In this document: positions 20,967 to 28,861 of the stretch, piece by piece
How the letters are laid out: each line of letters opens with the position of its first letter
Numbering within the stretch: position 1 is the first letter of the stretch
Assembly: GCA_018398765.1 (NCBI GenBank)
Contig: JAHBMJ010001578.1
Coordinates: forward strand, 1 to 28,861
DNA from: Chromera velia
Taxonomy: Eukaryota > Sar > Chromeraceae
Direction of reading: 5' to 3'
DNA length: 28,861 bases
The notes under the pieces: model-generated
Told to the model about the DNA's origin: nothing
Seen by the model: the letters and a program-made list of their open reading frames with translations, nothing else
Database searches by the model: none
Position numbers and translations under genes: made by a program

Positions 20967-20998
<32 letters not shown>

Positions 20999-21850
20999 GA
21001 AAGCGAGCGTCGGGAGCGGTGAAGAGAAGCACGACATCTTTAGACAAAGCTTAGTCCTTCCCGGAAGTTCAATACTCTTTGCTGTCTCCCCACAAAGCGT
21101 GACGTAATTACCGACTGACGGATCGTTTCTTTGTTGGATCCATTGATTGATTTCACAGCGTTTGCATGGCCACGGCATCCAGCTAACCCGTCATGACTGC
21201 CCTGATGGCCTTCAGCAACCAAGCACACCCACACAGACACATGCACACACAGGTGTGTGTAAATCTACACGGCATGTTTCTTCCTGTTATGACAATTCAT
21301 GAAACACTGGTCTTGATTGTCGAGATTCATCATAAATTTCATTATTGTTCACTGCTGGCATCAGTCTGATACACAAGTTGTGACCCAACTGCATGAGAGG
21401 AGCCTTACAGAGATGCACAGCCTCGCAGGTAAGTTTCAGACGCTGTCGTCCCTAGCATCCGACTCCCTGCTTTTTCGGATGAAGAGGAAGAGTTGAAGTA
21501 TAGGGTGCCAGCCTGAGCATGCTGCGCAGCGAATCACTCTTCAAAGAATATTAAAATTGAATCATTCCATGATATCAGTATCCTAGTCAGTATCTAAATT
21601 ATAGGATCTAAGCCTGTATTAATATTTATAGGTCTCCCGTCCCCGCATATATAATGCGTCTAATTGCCTTACATGCATGCTTGAACATATATACTATATA
21701 TCCGACTCCACACACCAGGGGGTGCAAAAACTTGAAGAGCATCAAAAGAAAAGAAAGATCTGAAACAATTGAAATACAATGCTAAGAAAAGATATACTGT
21801 GACTAAAAGACTAGCTAAAAGACGTGTACGTCAAGTTTACACTGGCTAGT
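19929..21850. other. 3' flank and intergenic, no gene recognised
   Basis: C/T-rich low-complexity sequence follows the Rho-domain stop, with splice-acceptor-like tracts near 20170 and 20830; it may be 3' UTR. An open frame on the - strand at 20513-21178 is driven by the G run and is not accepted as a gene. From about 21240 the sequence becomes AT-richer; nothing else was recognised up to the MITE at 21859. Confidence 0.5.
20968..20997. repeat. Run of 30 G on the + strand
   Basis: Thirty consecutive G bases follow a (GT)n stretch. The run could form G-quadruplexes on the + strand. Its true length is uncertain, because homopolymers of this size are often miscalled. Confidence 0.85.
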
Positions 21851-21858
21851 ACACTGGT

Positions 21859-22346
21859 CACCTCCCTAAACCTAAGTGCGACTTAAAAAAATATAATCAA
21901 GATGATTTTTATCTGCGTAATCGTTTTTTAAGACATCGTCTACGCCTGCGGCGTAGACAGTCAGGACACTGTCCAGATATGTGGCTTTGGCTTTGTAAGG
22001 GCTCAATATGGAGGTGCCCGCCGCCAGACCCGCCACCGCATCTTATTGAAATATGCGGGGCGGGCGTACCGCATAGATTTATGAAATAGTGATCGCATGT
22101 TGATTGAAGCATGATTGAATACGAATCAAACAGACTGATTGATAAGAAGGAAGACATTCTCCTTCTTATCAGTCCTCTCCGTATGAATGTTTTGCATCCT
22201 CCTATAGTAAGTTCTCTTCTATGTAGAGCCTAGTACCTTACAGGCTTTCAAGACACCGTAAATGATCCACGCCTGTGGCGCGGACTTTCAAGCTTATCCA
22301 AAAATGCGGCTTAAACTTTTAAGTGGTAGTTAGGTTCAGGGAGGTC
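21859..22346. mobile_element. MITE copy 2, hAT-like, with nested insertion
   Basis: Same family as 6678-6920. The ends are CACCTCCCTAAACCTAA on the left and, in reverse from the right, GACCTCCCTGAACCTAA. The flanking 8-mers ACACTGGT (21851-21858) and ACACTGGC (22347-22354) match at seven of eight bases, which supports an 8-bp target duplication. Internal landmarks shared with copy 1 include GATATGTGGCTTT and GGCGCGGACTTTCAAG or close variants. Copy 2 is about twice as long because of an insertion at 21994-22242. Confidence 0.87.
21994..22242. mobile_element. Insertion nested in MITE copy 2
   Basis: A segment of about 249 bp absent from copy 1. It begins TGTAAGG and ends CCTTACA (7-bp inverted ends) and is flanked by GGCTT on both sides (21989-21993, 22243-22247), which fits a 5-bp target duplication. 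Inside is a hairpin, TGATAAGAAGGA with TCCTTCTTATCA, near 22139-22172, and a CCGCC/GGCGG-rich patch. The transposon class is not assigned. Confidence 0.6.
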
Positions 22347-22354
22347 ACACTGGC

Positions 22355-22935
22355 ACACTGCATACCAATTATAACATATTATTACTAAAGAAAAAAAAAT
22401 GTATATGAATCATGAATGTCAAATTGTCATTAAATTTATCAATTAATTCGAAACATTGCATGCCAAAAAATTAAATTAATGTAAAATCAAACTTTTTTTT
22501 TTTAAGTGACTCAAGTCAAAAAAAGTTGAAAGGACAGCTTTTTGAGTGTTGCAGCACTGTTGCTACACATAGTTGCATGAATCGTAGCATAAATCATTGT
22601 AATGTCTAGATATGATTCATTATATGAAAGTTCTCTATTGAATATATTCTAGAATTGTTATTTGTGTATATTACACAACTGTATAGTTGACACGTTAAGT
22701 TAACTGAGAACTTAACTCAAGTGTTCTTGAGCCTAGTGTAGCCTAGTGTTGAACTTTAAAAAAATAGGGGTGGGAAAACCTATAGAAAAAGGCTTTGATG
22801 GTTTATTTTCTTTTCTTTAATAATAGTATCTGACGTCGATATATATAGTTTGAATTGAAATTTAATTAATTCATTAAAACAGTTTTTTTTAAGCTATTAT
22901 ACGACTACAATTCTAGCTAAAATTGTAGCTAATAC
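22355..22935. other. AT-rich intergenic DNA, nothing recognised
   Basis: Strongly AT-rich with short homopolymers and many ATTAA strings. No open frame of note, RNA gene or repeat pair was found. Confidence 0.6.
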
Positions 22936-23389
22936 TAAGCTAGTAGCCTTTAGGGCCAGTAGAAGCCGTTTTGAAGGATCCAACAAGGACATACTTAATT
23001 TGAGTCCACTTTGCTAATCGTGCAAGCTGAGCAAAACTCCAGCCCGAGTGCAGGCCTTCAAGTTTTTCTCGAACACCCGCATGCGCAAAAACGTTCAAGA
23101 ACCGGTAGCCACAGTATGACAAATGCCTACTCTGAAACTATCTCAGACTTCGGTAGAAGCACGAGGGCCCTTCATCGTTGAAGACCCCGTGGGCTTTTAC
23201 CTTCGGTCGAAGGCGAGGGCAAATACTGGGAACGTAGAAACAAGTCATTCACTCTCTCGCGCAGAGTCGCTGAACAGGTTTTGGAAGTTCCGTGATGTCC
23301 TGACTTGCGCATCTTAATGGTTGCTGAATGAAGCCGTTGTACACAGACGGTCAGGATAGGTCAGGCACTCTGGAGTTCCTCGATTTCTG
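22936..23389 (-). other. Possible exons 3' of the zinc-motif gene
   Basis: Composition returns to that of genic DNA. On the - strand, 23312-23172 is an ATG-started 46-codon frame containing a GTAAAA donor-like site. A second open stretch (about 23118-22940) reads as protein-like sequence (AHAGVREKLEGLHSGWSF) after a TTTCAG acceptor-like site. The phases of these two pieces do not join cleanly, so no gene model is proposed. They could be a broken gene, or a 3' UTR of the zinc-motif gene. Confidence 0.25.
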
Positions 23390-23896
23390 TCAGTATTCCC
23401 TGTGCCCGCACTTTTGGCATTTTGCAAACTTGTAGTTGTGTTTCATGCCGTCTGTGCATGTGCCTGCGGACCCTTTCGAAACAGTCTCCGTTTTCCCGTA
23501 GCCCTCATTACATTGGCACTTGCTGCACTTTCCGAATCTGCACAACAAGTATCGCAAAACACAAGCATGCACAATTGAGGCATGCATCACTAACAAGGCA
23601 GCTGAACAGGAAGTTACCGGGAACGGGACATTACACGACACGCAGACTGACTTCCACGTGTGAGGACCTCCCTTTGGGCAGTTGCCAGACGTGGACTCTC
23701 TCGCATCGCCGGGAGCGGCTTTGTACGTACTGACTTCTCCTGCCTGTCGCCTATTCGTCGCTGCGTTGTCGAACTGCATCGGGCCGTGAAGCGCTGCAGG
23801 AGCGACCTTGAGAGGCTTCAGGCACTTTGGACATTCATTTTTCCCGTACTTGTCAACCCAGGTGTAACCACAGGTTGGGCACTCCTTACGCACCAT
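23390..23896 (-). CDS. Small zinc-binding protein with tandem CHCC motifs
   Basis: Two exons, 23896-23652 and 23537-23390, with an intron of 114 bases (GTCAGT donor, TTGTTGTGCAG acceptor); 130 aa. The first ribbon is C6-x2-C9 with C22-x2-C25 ([18 protein letters not shown]). After a 45-residue linker come two copies of C-x5-H-x6-C-x2-C: C73, H79, C86, C89 and C109, H115, C122, C125. Both contain [W/Y]-K-F-x-K-C-x-K-C. The splice junction restores W-K-F-G-K-C in the first copy, which is what fixed the donor choice. It probably binds two or three zinc ions; the partner (nucleic acid or protein) is unknown, and no named family was recognised. The gene is divergent from the membrane-protein gene, 556 bp away. 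Confidence 0.72.
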   Translation of the reverse strand: MVRKECPTCGYTWVDKYGKNECPKCLKPLKVAPAALHGPMQFDNAATNRRQAGEVSTYKAAPGDARESTSGNCPKGGPHTWKSVCVSCNVPFPVTSCSAALLVMHASIVHACVLRYLLCRFGKCSKCQCNEGYGKTETVSKGSAGTCTDGMKHNYKFAKCQKCGHREY

Positions 23897-24452
23897 CTTG
23901 TCTGAACAGTGAGAAAACTGATTTCGTACTGAAACTGTTGTTGAGTTTAACCGTCAAGTGTTCTACGAACCGACCGTCAACTGTGCGAGCCCTGATTGTT
24001 ATTTTACTTATTTTTGCTCCAATTTGTATCAAGTGTTGGAGAACACAACTGTCGTGTGTGGAGGGTTTGAAGTGCCCGCAGTGACTTCGAACTGTTACCG
24101 CATGTCGCTTCGATCCTAGCTCATGCAATTCACTCAATCGATCGACTTGCATGTTGTTCGTACGTTTTGTCAGCCTCGGAGGGCATCTCAACCTATGGAA
24201 AGGCCCCAGGATTAGTTTTTTCCGCATAAAGTATGCCATTCGCGCGCGTATATATATATATATATATATATATATGCGTACGTGTATATATATATACGAC
24301 GTACGTAAAAATAGAAAAGCTCCAAGGCACTCACCACTCAAACGATGTGTGTCAGTCTGACTGAAGGGGACCTTTCCGAATAATCGGCTACCACAGCATT
24401 CACTACAGCTTTAATTCTCTTTCTGAAATGATTTGCAACAGGATCAAGTTTG
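23897..24452. promoter_or_regulatory. Divergent upstream region with (AT)n tract
   Basis: The interval between the zinc-motif gene (-) and the membrane-protein gene (+). It contains alternating purine-pyrimidine DNA: (AT)n at 24248-24275 and a second tract near 24284-24296, bordered by GCGCGCG and GTACGT palindromes. This could extrude as a cruciform. A T-rich stretch ending in CAACAG at 24440, just before the + strand ATG, looks like a 3' splice site, so a 5' UTR exon is possible for the membrane-protein gene. Confidence 0.4.
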
Positions 24453-26363
24453 ATGAAAAAAGGCAGTGGACCACCACACGACAATGCACCATCAGTTGTG
24501 GACGAAACTCTGCTGGCCTCGAGCTGTAGCAGCATGCCCAGAATCGAACAAGGGGAGACAGAGGAGTCAAGCCCTTCTGCTTCCCTCCCTCCGTCTACCC
24601 CTGTCTTTTCTTTGCCTCGCCCGTCTCCTGTGAATCTGTTGCCACGGCGACCGGGGAAGGAAGGCACTGGAACAAGAGAAAGGCAAGGAGAGGAGGACGT
24701 ACACAACCCTTCGGAAGACAGGCAAGGAAATCCCAGCCTCTTCTCACGGAAGAATTCGGGGCAGCAGGCACTTCAAACACTTGAAGGAGACGATTGTGAA
24801 GGAAAGAGCACTCTCCCTGTCGTGTCTACTTGTGCCCCAAAACAGCAAAATGGACTCGATGGACTTGTGGATCAGCAAGAGAGGACTTTTTGTGTTCCCC
24901 AACCAGCAACCAAAAGCACCGGGGAACTCGCAATAAGTCCGCAGAGGGATTCTGAGGAAGGAGAGGCTCGACAGAGGGTCTCTAGTTCGTTGTCTAGTTC
25001 TGTGATTCTTTCGGCAGCGTTCTCTTCGTGTGATGAGGGTGAACAGGGTCTGGCAGATCAGAGAGAAAATGATCTTGAGGGTGGAGGGTGTGCAGAGGGC
25101 AATCAGGAGCCTGTGCCTGGACGTGCGCGGTTCAGTCAGTCTGTCGCGGTTGCTTGTTATGAAGTGGAGGAAGATTCAGCTCCAAGTCAGGCTCTTCCTG
25201 TGCAGGAGAAGGAGGAAGGGGTGTCTGGCTCTACACAGGGAGGGAAGAGAGAATCGTCAGTCTCTCGTGGAGCCTCTCGGTGTCTTCTTCCGTCAAATTT
25301 AGATTCGAAGGAAAGGGGGACGGAGGACTGGTACGGTTCAGATCTTTCAAAGTGGACTTTTCGAAATGTGATCAGAAACAGGAATCTGAATCCGTGGATT
25401 GGAATTGCAATAATTTTAGCCGCTGTGGGGGCGGGATTGTCTGTTCCAATTTTGAGACTGAGTGACATGTCCAGAGCAGTTCGCGAGTTTCGGTCACATG
25501 GAATCTCTCCTGGAGCTCTGGTTGTTCTTCTGTATACGCAGTACAGTGTGACGGTTTTTGCTGCATTCGTCGGTCTCGTTGGTTTTGGGTTCTCTCCGCG
25601 TACCCCTGCATGGACTTGGGCCCTCAGAGTTCCCATCTTTACTAGTGTAGTCAATGGAGCGCTTCGGTTGCTTGACCCGTTTGAGGGTCTGCTCGTTGCA
25701 TACGCAACAGCCGGTCTGTACTTGTCTGTTTTTTTTGTGGCGTACAGTGTTTTCTCTTTCCCTGGTGCCTCATGGATCAATCATGGCTTGCATGTCCTGC
25801 GATGCACTTTCATTCTGTATGACTATTCATCGGAGATTGCTTTGGGTTTGTTGACGATTGAAAAGGGCGTTGATCTGAAGTCAGACCTATTCCTGACTGC
25901 GGGCGTGTGCATCGTCGTGTGTGCTTGTACTGTCGATGTGCCGCTGTTGGTGTACAATCTTGAGCACAACCACGTGAGAACGGTACCGTTGAGCAATGTC
26001 TTCAGGGTACTGCTGTGGATGAGTATGTTTGCTGAGTTCGTTGTTCTTGGGTCTCTGTGGTTTGTCTCTCCCTTCGTGCACGGAGAGAGTTCGGAAGAAG
26101 AGAAGGGCGTCCAGGTGACTCTGCTTGTGATCACCTCTCTGCTGACCATTCTGGGCGTTGTGGACAAAATTCTTCTCCTGAGGGGTTTCGACGTCATGCT
26201 GGTGATCGAACAGAGGTTCGACAGGGTCAAGCAGTCTGTCACCCCTGTCCTTTCTAGAATGACGCAGAGAGTCAGGGACACATTCACGTCCTCTCGTGCA
26301 CAAACGCGCCAGTCTCGCAGCGGGACGCAGGGAGGTGTAACAGTTGCGGAAACTGTTGTTTAA
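24453..26363 (+). CDS. Multi-pass membrane protein of unknown function
   Basis: Single exon, 636 aa from the ATG at 24453 (a TTG just before it is not needed). Residues 1-300 are polar, Ser/Glu/Gln-rich and probably disordered and cytosolic. Then come about six membrane segments, near residues 315-335, 353-380, 413-436, 478-500, 516-540 and 554-575. The loop between segments 2 and 3 is amphipathic and may hold another. The C-terminal tail (about 577-636) is basic and Ser/Thr/Arg-rich. There is no signal peptide, no channel signature and no recognised transporter motif. Codon use is GC-balanced, while both flanks are AT-rich. It could be a lineage-specific membrane protein. Start and single-exon structure are well supported by a continuous frame with conventional codon use. 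Confidence 0.7.
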   Translation: MKKGSGPPHDNAPSVVDETLLASSCSSMPRIEQGETEESSPSASLPPSTPVFSLPRPSPVNLLPRRPGKEGTGTRERQGEEDVHNPSEDRQGNPSLFSRKNSGQQALQTLEGDDCEGKSTLPVVSTCAPKQQNGLDGLVDQQERTFCVPQPATKSTGELAISPQRDSEEGEARQRVSSSLSSSVILSAAFSSCDEGEQGLADQRENDLEGGGCAEGNQEPVPGRARFSQSVAVACYEVEEDSAPSQALPVQEKEEGVSGSTQGGKRESSVSRGASRCLLPSNLDSKERGTEDWYGSDLSKWTFRNVIRNRNLNPWIGIAIILAAVGAGLSVPILRLSDMSRAVREFRSHGISPGALVVLLYTQYSVTVFAAFVGLVGFGFSPRTPAWTWALRVPIFTSVVNGALRLLDPFEGLLVAYATAGLYLSVFFVAYSVFSFPGASWINHGLHVLRCTFILYDYSSEIALGLLTIEKGVDLKSDLFLTAGVCIVVCACTVDVPLLVYNLEHNHVRTVPLSNVFRVLLWMSMFAEFVVLGSLWFVSPFVHGESSEEEKGVQVTLLVITSLLTILGVVDKILLLRGFDVMLVIEQRFDRVKQSVTPVLSRMTQRVRDTFTSSRAQTRQSRSGTQGGVTVAETVV

Positions 26364-26784
26364 ATCCAGCGTACTGCTTCTTTATTACTTGAAAATGTAT
26401 AATTACCCATGACCTTCCATGCAGATCTATAGTTCCAGATGAACCTGTTTGACACTGGCAGAAATCAGACCCCAAACTTTAAACTTTAATCACTTTAGAA
26501 CTTTAGAATAGAAAAGCTTGGAATTAATGATGACTCATGCATTGATGAGTTTTTTAAAAAGTTTTTGAAACCTAGTTTGAAACATTCTTTCATCTTAAAA
26601 ACATACAAATACATACAAAAAAGTATATATACTCATTAAAATATATTATAGAAGTCTATTTCAAAAATTTTATTTCATAATTTATGGTATGAAATCAAAC
26701 TTTATAAACTTCATTAATTTGACTTTAAAACTTTAAAAATCATACATTCTCATACAAACCTAGAATAAACCTTTTGTGATCTCT
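26364..26784. other. AT-rich 3' flank, nothing recognised
   Basis: AT-rich DNA after the membrane-protein stop, with AAACTTTAA-type short repeats (near 26475-26510 and 26725-26740). No gene, hairpin terminator or RNA was found. Confidence 0.55.
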
Positions 26785-26794
26785 AGTTTAATCT

Positions 26795-27326
26795 AGAGTT
26801 GTTAGATACCGGCTAGGATAAATACCGATAACCATTATTTGGGGGTCAAATACCGAATTTAGGTATAAGGTATTTATAGATACCTGAATAAATTGACTAT
26901 ATGTATAAGATCAACTCCCGAGGAGTTTAGAGCCAATGACCTAGTAACAATGGGGTATGTTTTGCTATGTTTTACAGAATATATTGTTCCAAAGAGTTCA
27001 TGAAGGCATGAAAAACAAAAAAACAAAGAGTTGTCACCCTAGGTTGTCTGACCGTTGTCACCATTATAAGAGTGTCCTGGCCACACTAGTGGCCATATCA
27101 CCGAAATACGAGGAGTGTCAGCATTGTGAGAGACGTCACGAGTTCTGACTCAGTTCTTCACCCATAAAGTTTTTTTATGTTAATGATTTCATATTTTTCA
27201 CGCTTGGTTGCTTAAATACTTAAAACGGTAAGTTTAAATACCGAATACCATCATTTAGGCGTAACAGGTTAAAAACGACCAGACTCCTGGACCAGTTATA
27301 ACCGGTATGTGGTATTTAATAACTCT
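26795..27326. mobile_element. Inverted-repeat element with 10-bp target duplication
   Basis: 532 bp. The left end is AGAGTTGTTAGATACC; the right end read in reverse is AGAGTTATTAAATACC (two mismatches in 16). The exact 10-bp direct repeat AGTTTAATCT flanks it at 26785-26794 and 27327-27336. Duplications of 9-11 bp are typical of Mutator-like elements. Several internal AAATACCGA/TACCGGT strings repeat in both orientations near the two ends. There is no transposase frame, so it is non-autonomous. The repeats extend to about 90 bp at each end in imperfect form. Confidence 0.65.
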
Positions 27327-27336
27327 AGTTTAATCT

Positions 27337-27673
27337 TTTCAATAAGATAACCTAGTAAAACAAACGAACCAAACCTAAAATAAAACGAACAGTCAAGTAT
27401 CAGCGGCTGGAGGCCCGGAGCACACTGCTTCGGCGAGCCCCAAGGGCGGGGTCTGATACCTTAGCCTAGCTGCGGAACGCCCCGCCCTGCTACGAGAAAG
27501 GACTTCTTTCTAGAGGTTTGTACTGCCAAAGGCCGGTGTAGTGCCTTCTGTAAGTTTTGAGGCCAACATCGTGTCAAAAACTTTGGGCATCGGAAAGATT
27601 AGTTTATTTTCTGATACAGCTTGATATGCTAAGTCTAAAAATATACTTTTTAGTAAAATGCCCCCATGGGCAC
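27337..27673. other. GC-rich structured island in AT-rich DNA
   Basis: Most of this interval has no gene. From about 27397 to 27490 there is a GC-rich patch with two perfect stems: GTATCAG (27397-27403) with CTGATAC (27453-27459), and AGGGCGGGG (27443-27451) with CCCCGCCCT (27480-27488). The stems interleave, which is a pseudoknot-type topology. No tRNA T-arm or known RNA family was recognised. It may be a non-coding RNA or a transposon fragment. Confidence 0.35.
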
Positions 27674-27904
27674 CTAGGGAAACCCCCCTTGTAAGTCATG
27701 TTGCATGGATTTGATATCGACATCCGATGTCAACATCGGGTTATGAAGATGTCGGCTAAAAAAAATGGCTAGTGTTGGCTGATAGGAATGTTCTAGTATG
27801 ATAAGTTCTCTTCCAACAGCCGAGACAGTCCTGCTATGCACGTACTGTTTGCTAAGGAACCGACGGTGGACTCTACCGAAATCACCATCTCCAAGATTGG
27901 TCAA
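27674..27904 (-). pseudogene. Degenerate protein-kinase-like fragment
   Basis: On the - strand a 76-codon open frame without an ATG start begins near LTNLGDGDFGRV, which fits the kinase glycine-rich loop G-x-G-x-F-G-x-V. It continues with a stretch like the C-helix of AGC kinases (VGRELIILEH). The expected A-x-K lysine is not in place, and no catalytic-loop HRD or DFG motif follows before the stop. It is probably a relic exon or a chance match to a short motif. No functional kinase is supported. Confidence 0.3.
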
Positions 27905-28234
27905 TATGACGGCATGCTCTCACTTCTGGGTAAGTCAAATAATCGAACAAAAAGAATGCATGCAAAAAATTCCACTTTTGTGCGATCCGGGTGGGGACGC
28001 CGAAAAAAGTGAATAATTAATGTATGCACCTTCTACGTGCATATCATTCGCGAGAAGTCACGGGTCTGATTGCATATTATACAATGGTGCTGACACACCA
28101 GAACCGTGCATACAATATCAGACGGACTGACTCCAAGAATGCAATATCTGATCAATCGAGAAGCACAGAACAAGACATGAGAACCGACGTGCACGACCCC
28201 CTTTTCCTCTTTGCTGCTGTCTTTTGTCTATCAC
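27905..28234. other. Flank of the direct repeat, no gene recognised
   Basis: It contains an ATG-started 75-codon frame on the + strand (28024-28251) with no recognised family, probably chance. A strong pyrimidine tract ending in CACTTCCAG runs up to the start of the 250-bp repeat, so the repeat may begin at or near a 3' splice site. Confidence 0.4.
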
Positions 28235-28484
28235 TTCCAGCAGGTGAATAGTGCACTCAATTGTATAAGCAGGAAAGAACATAAGAAGATCAGTTATCAA
28301 AGGAGGGAATGTAACAAAATCAACCAAGAACAGTAAAAAGAAAGAAAGTCCTTTCATTCCATAATGCGATCAACGAAGGACTCCTCGAATGAGCAATGAC
28401 ATCAGAAAAAACCTTCGTGAGAAAACGAAAAGGCCAACGAAGAAGAAAGCATTCAAGAAAAAGAAAAGTCAGTTCATCAACAAG
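28235..28484. repeat. 250-bp direct repeat, copy 1
   Basis: It matches 28590-28839 over 250 bp with only a couple of substitutions (the first near 28389). The copies are 355 bp apart start to start. Each copy is purine-rich and includes an ATG-started frame coding a very basic peptide (KRKGQRRRKHSRKRK). No family was recognised. Confidence 0.93.
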
Positions 28485-28589
28485 TGAACGCTACTCCCAC
28501 CCTCGGGGGTGCGGGGGGGGCAAAGAGGGCGTGTGGGCGTGTGGAGGGGTTGTGGAGGCTGGTGGGGGGGATGGTGTTGTTTACCAAGG
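28485..28589. other. G-rich spacer between the direct repeats
   Basis: 105 bp with many runs of three or more G (for example GCGGGGGGGGC and GGTGGGGGGG). It could form G-quadruplexes on the + strand. The spacer is unlike the purine-rich repeats at either side. Confidence 0.7.
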
Positions 28590-28839
28590 TTCCAGCAGGT
28601 GAATAGTGCACTCAATTGTATAAGCAGGAAAGAACATAAGAAGATCAGTTATCAAAGGAGGGAATGTAACAAAATCAACCAAGAACAGTAAAAAGAAAGA
28701 AAGTCCTTTCATTCCATAATGCGATCAACGAAGGACTCCTCGAACGAGCAATGACATCAGAAAAAACCTTCATGAGAAAACGAAAAGGCCAACGAAGAAG
28801 AAAGCATTCAAGAAAAAGAAAAGTCAGTTCATCAACAAG
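28590..28839. repeat. 250-bp direct repeat, copy 2
   Basis: Second copy of 28235-28484, near-identical, which implies recent duplication. The sequence diverges right after ATCAACAAG in both copies. The upstream flank differs: copy 1 has a pyrimidine tract, copy 2 the G-rich spacer. Confidence 0.93.
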
Positions 28840-28861
28840 AACACGAGCAGGGGCATTACAG

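Noticed and set aside
20513..21178. 221-codon - strand frame with a polyproline run
   Set aside because: The polyproline comes from the 30-G run. The rest is low-complexity with no recognised domain, and the frame would change with any homopolymer length error.
27397..27459. tRNA-like hairpin closed by GTATCAG/CTGATAC
   Set aside because: At 63 bases it is too short, and there is no T-loop GTTCRA motif or cloverleaf arms. It is kept only as an unexplained structure.

Overview
The window looks like nuclear DNA of a protist with intron-rich genes. Introns are GT-AG with long pyrimidine tracts before the acceptor. Genic DNA is GC-balanced and full of C/T-rich low complexity, and it alternates with AT-rich patches carrying small inverted-repeat transposons. 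Chromerid algae such as Chromera velia fit this style, but the assignment is an inference; nothing here names the species.

Layout. 1-999 is a perfect-length minisatellite (nine 111-bp units). 1000-3978 is low-complexity sequence with splice-site-like signals and a possible last part of a small basic-protein gene (+). 5010-6155 (-) is a single-exon AsaB/CmcJ/NvfI-type oxygenase. 6156-7967 is AT-rich with two MITE-like elements. 7968-13937 (-) is a 12-exon gene for a 989-aa protein: a GRDP-like (DUF1399) region with two W-H-x-H-M-L motifs, a cysteine-rich region and a C-terminal Hint/Vint-type domain. 14760-19928 (+) is a 6-exon gene for an 890-aa protein that carries the N-terminal and RNA-binding (cold-shock-like) domains of bacterial termination factor Rho. 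It lacks the Rho ATPase and ends in a long Arg/Asp/Glu-rich tail. These two large genes are divergent and about 0.8 kb apart. 19929-23389 is 3' flank, a 30-bp G run, a second and larger copy of the first MITE with a nested insertion, and AT-rich DNA. 23390-23896 (-) is a two-exon small zinc-binding protein with a duplicated C-x5-H-x6-C-x2-C motif. 24453-26363 (+) is a single-exon multi-pass membrane protein, divergent from the zinc protein. 26364-28861 is AT-rich with a third element type, a GC-rich structured island, a degenerate kinase-like fragment and a 250-bp direct repeat.

Functional links between the genes are not evident; they read as a normal eukaryotic gene neighbourhood, not a cluster. 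The main novelty is in two domain architectures: Rho RNA-binding module plus RD-rich tail, and DUF1399 plus cysteine cluster plus Hint. For both large genes the exon phases join without a gap (2,970 and 2,673 coding bases, both multiples of three). All exon models are read by eye from splice signals, frame and family motifs, and have no transcript support.
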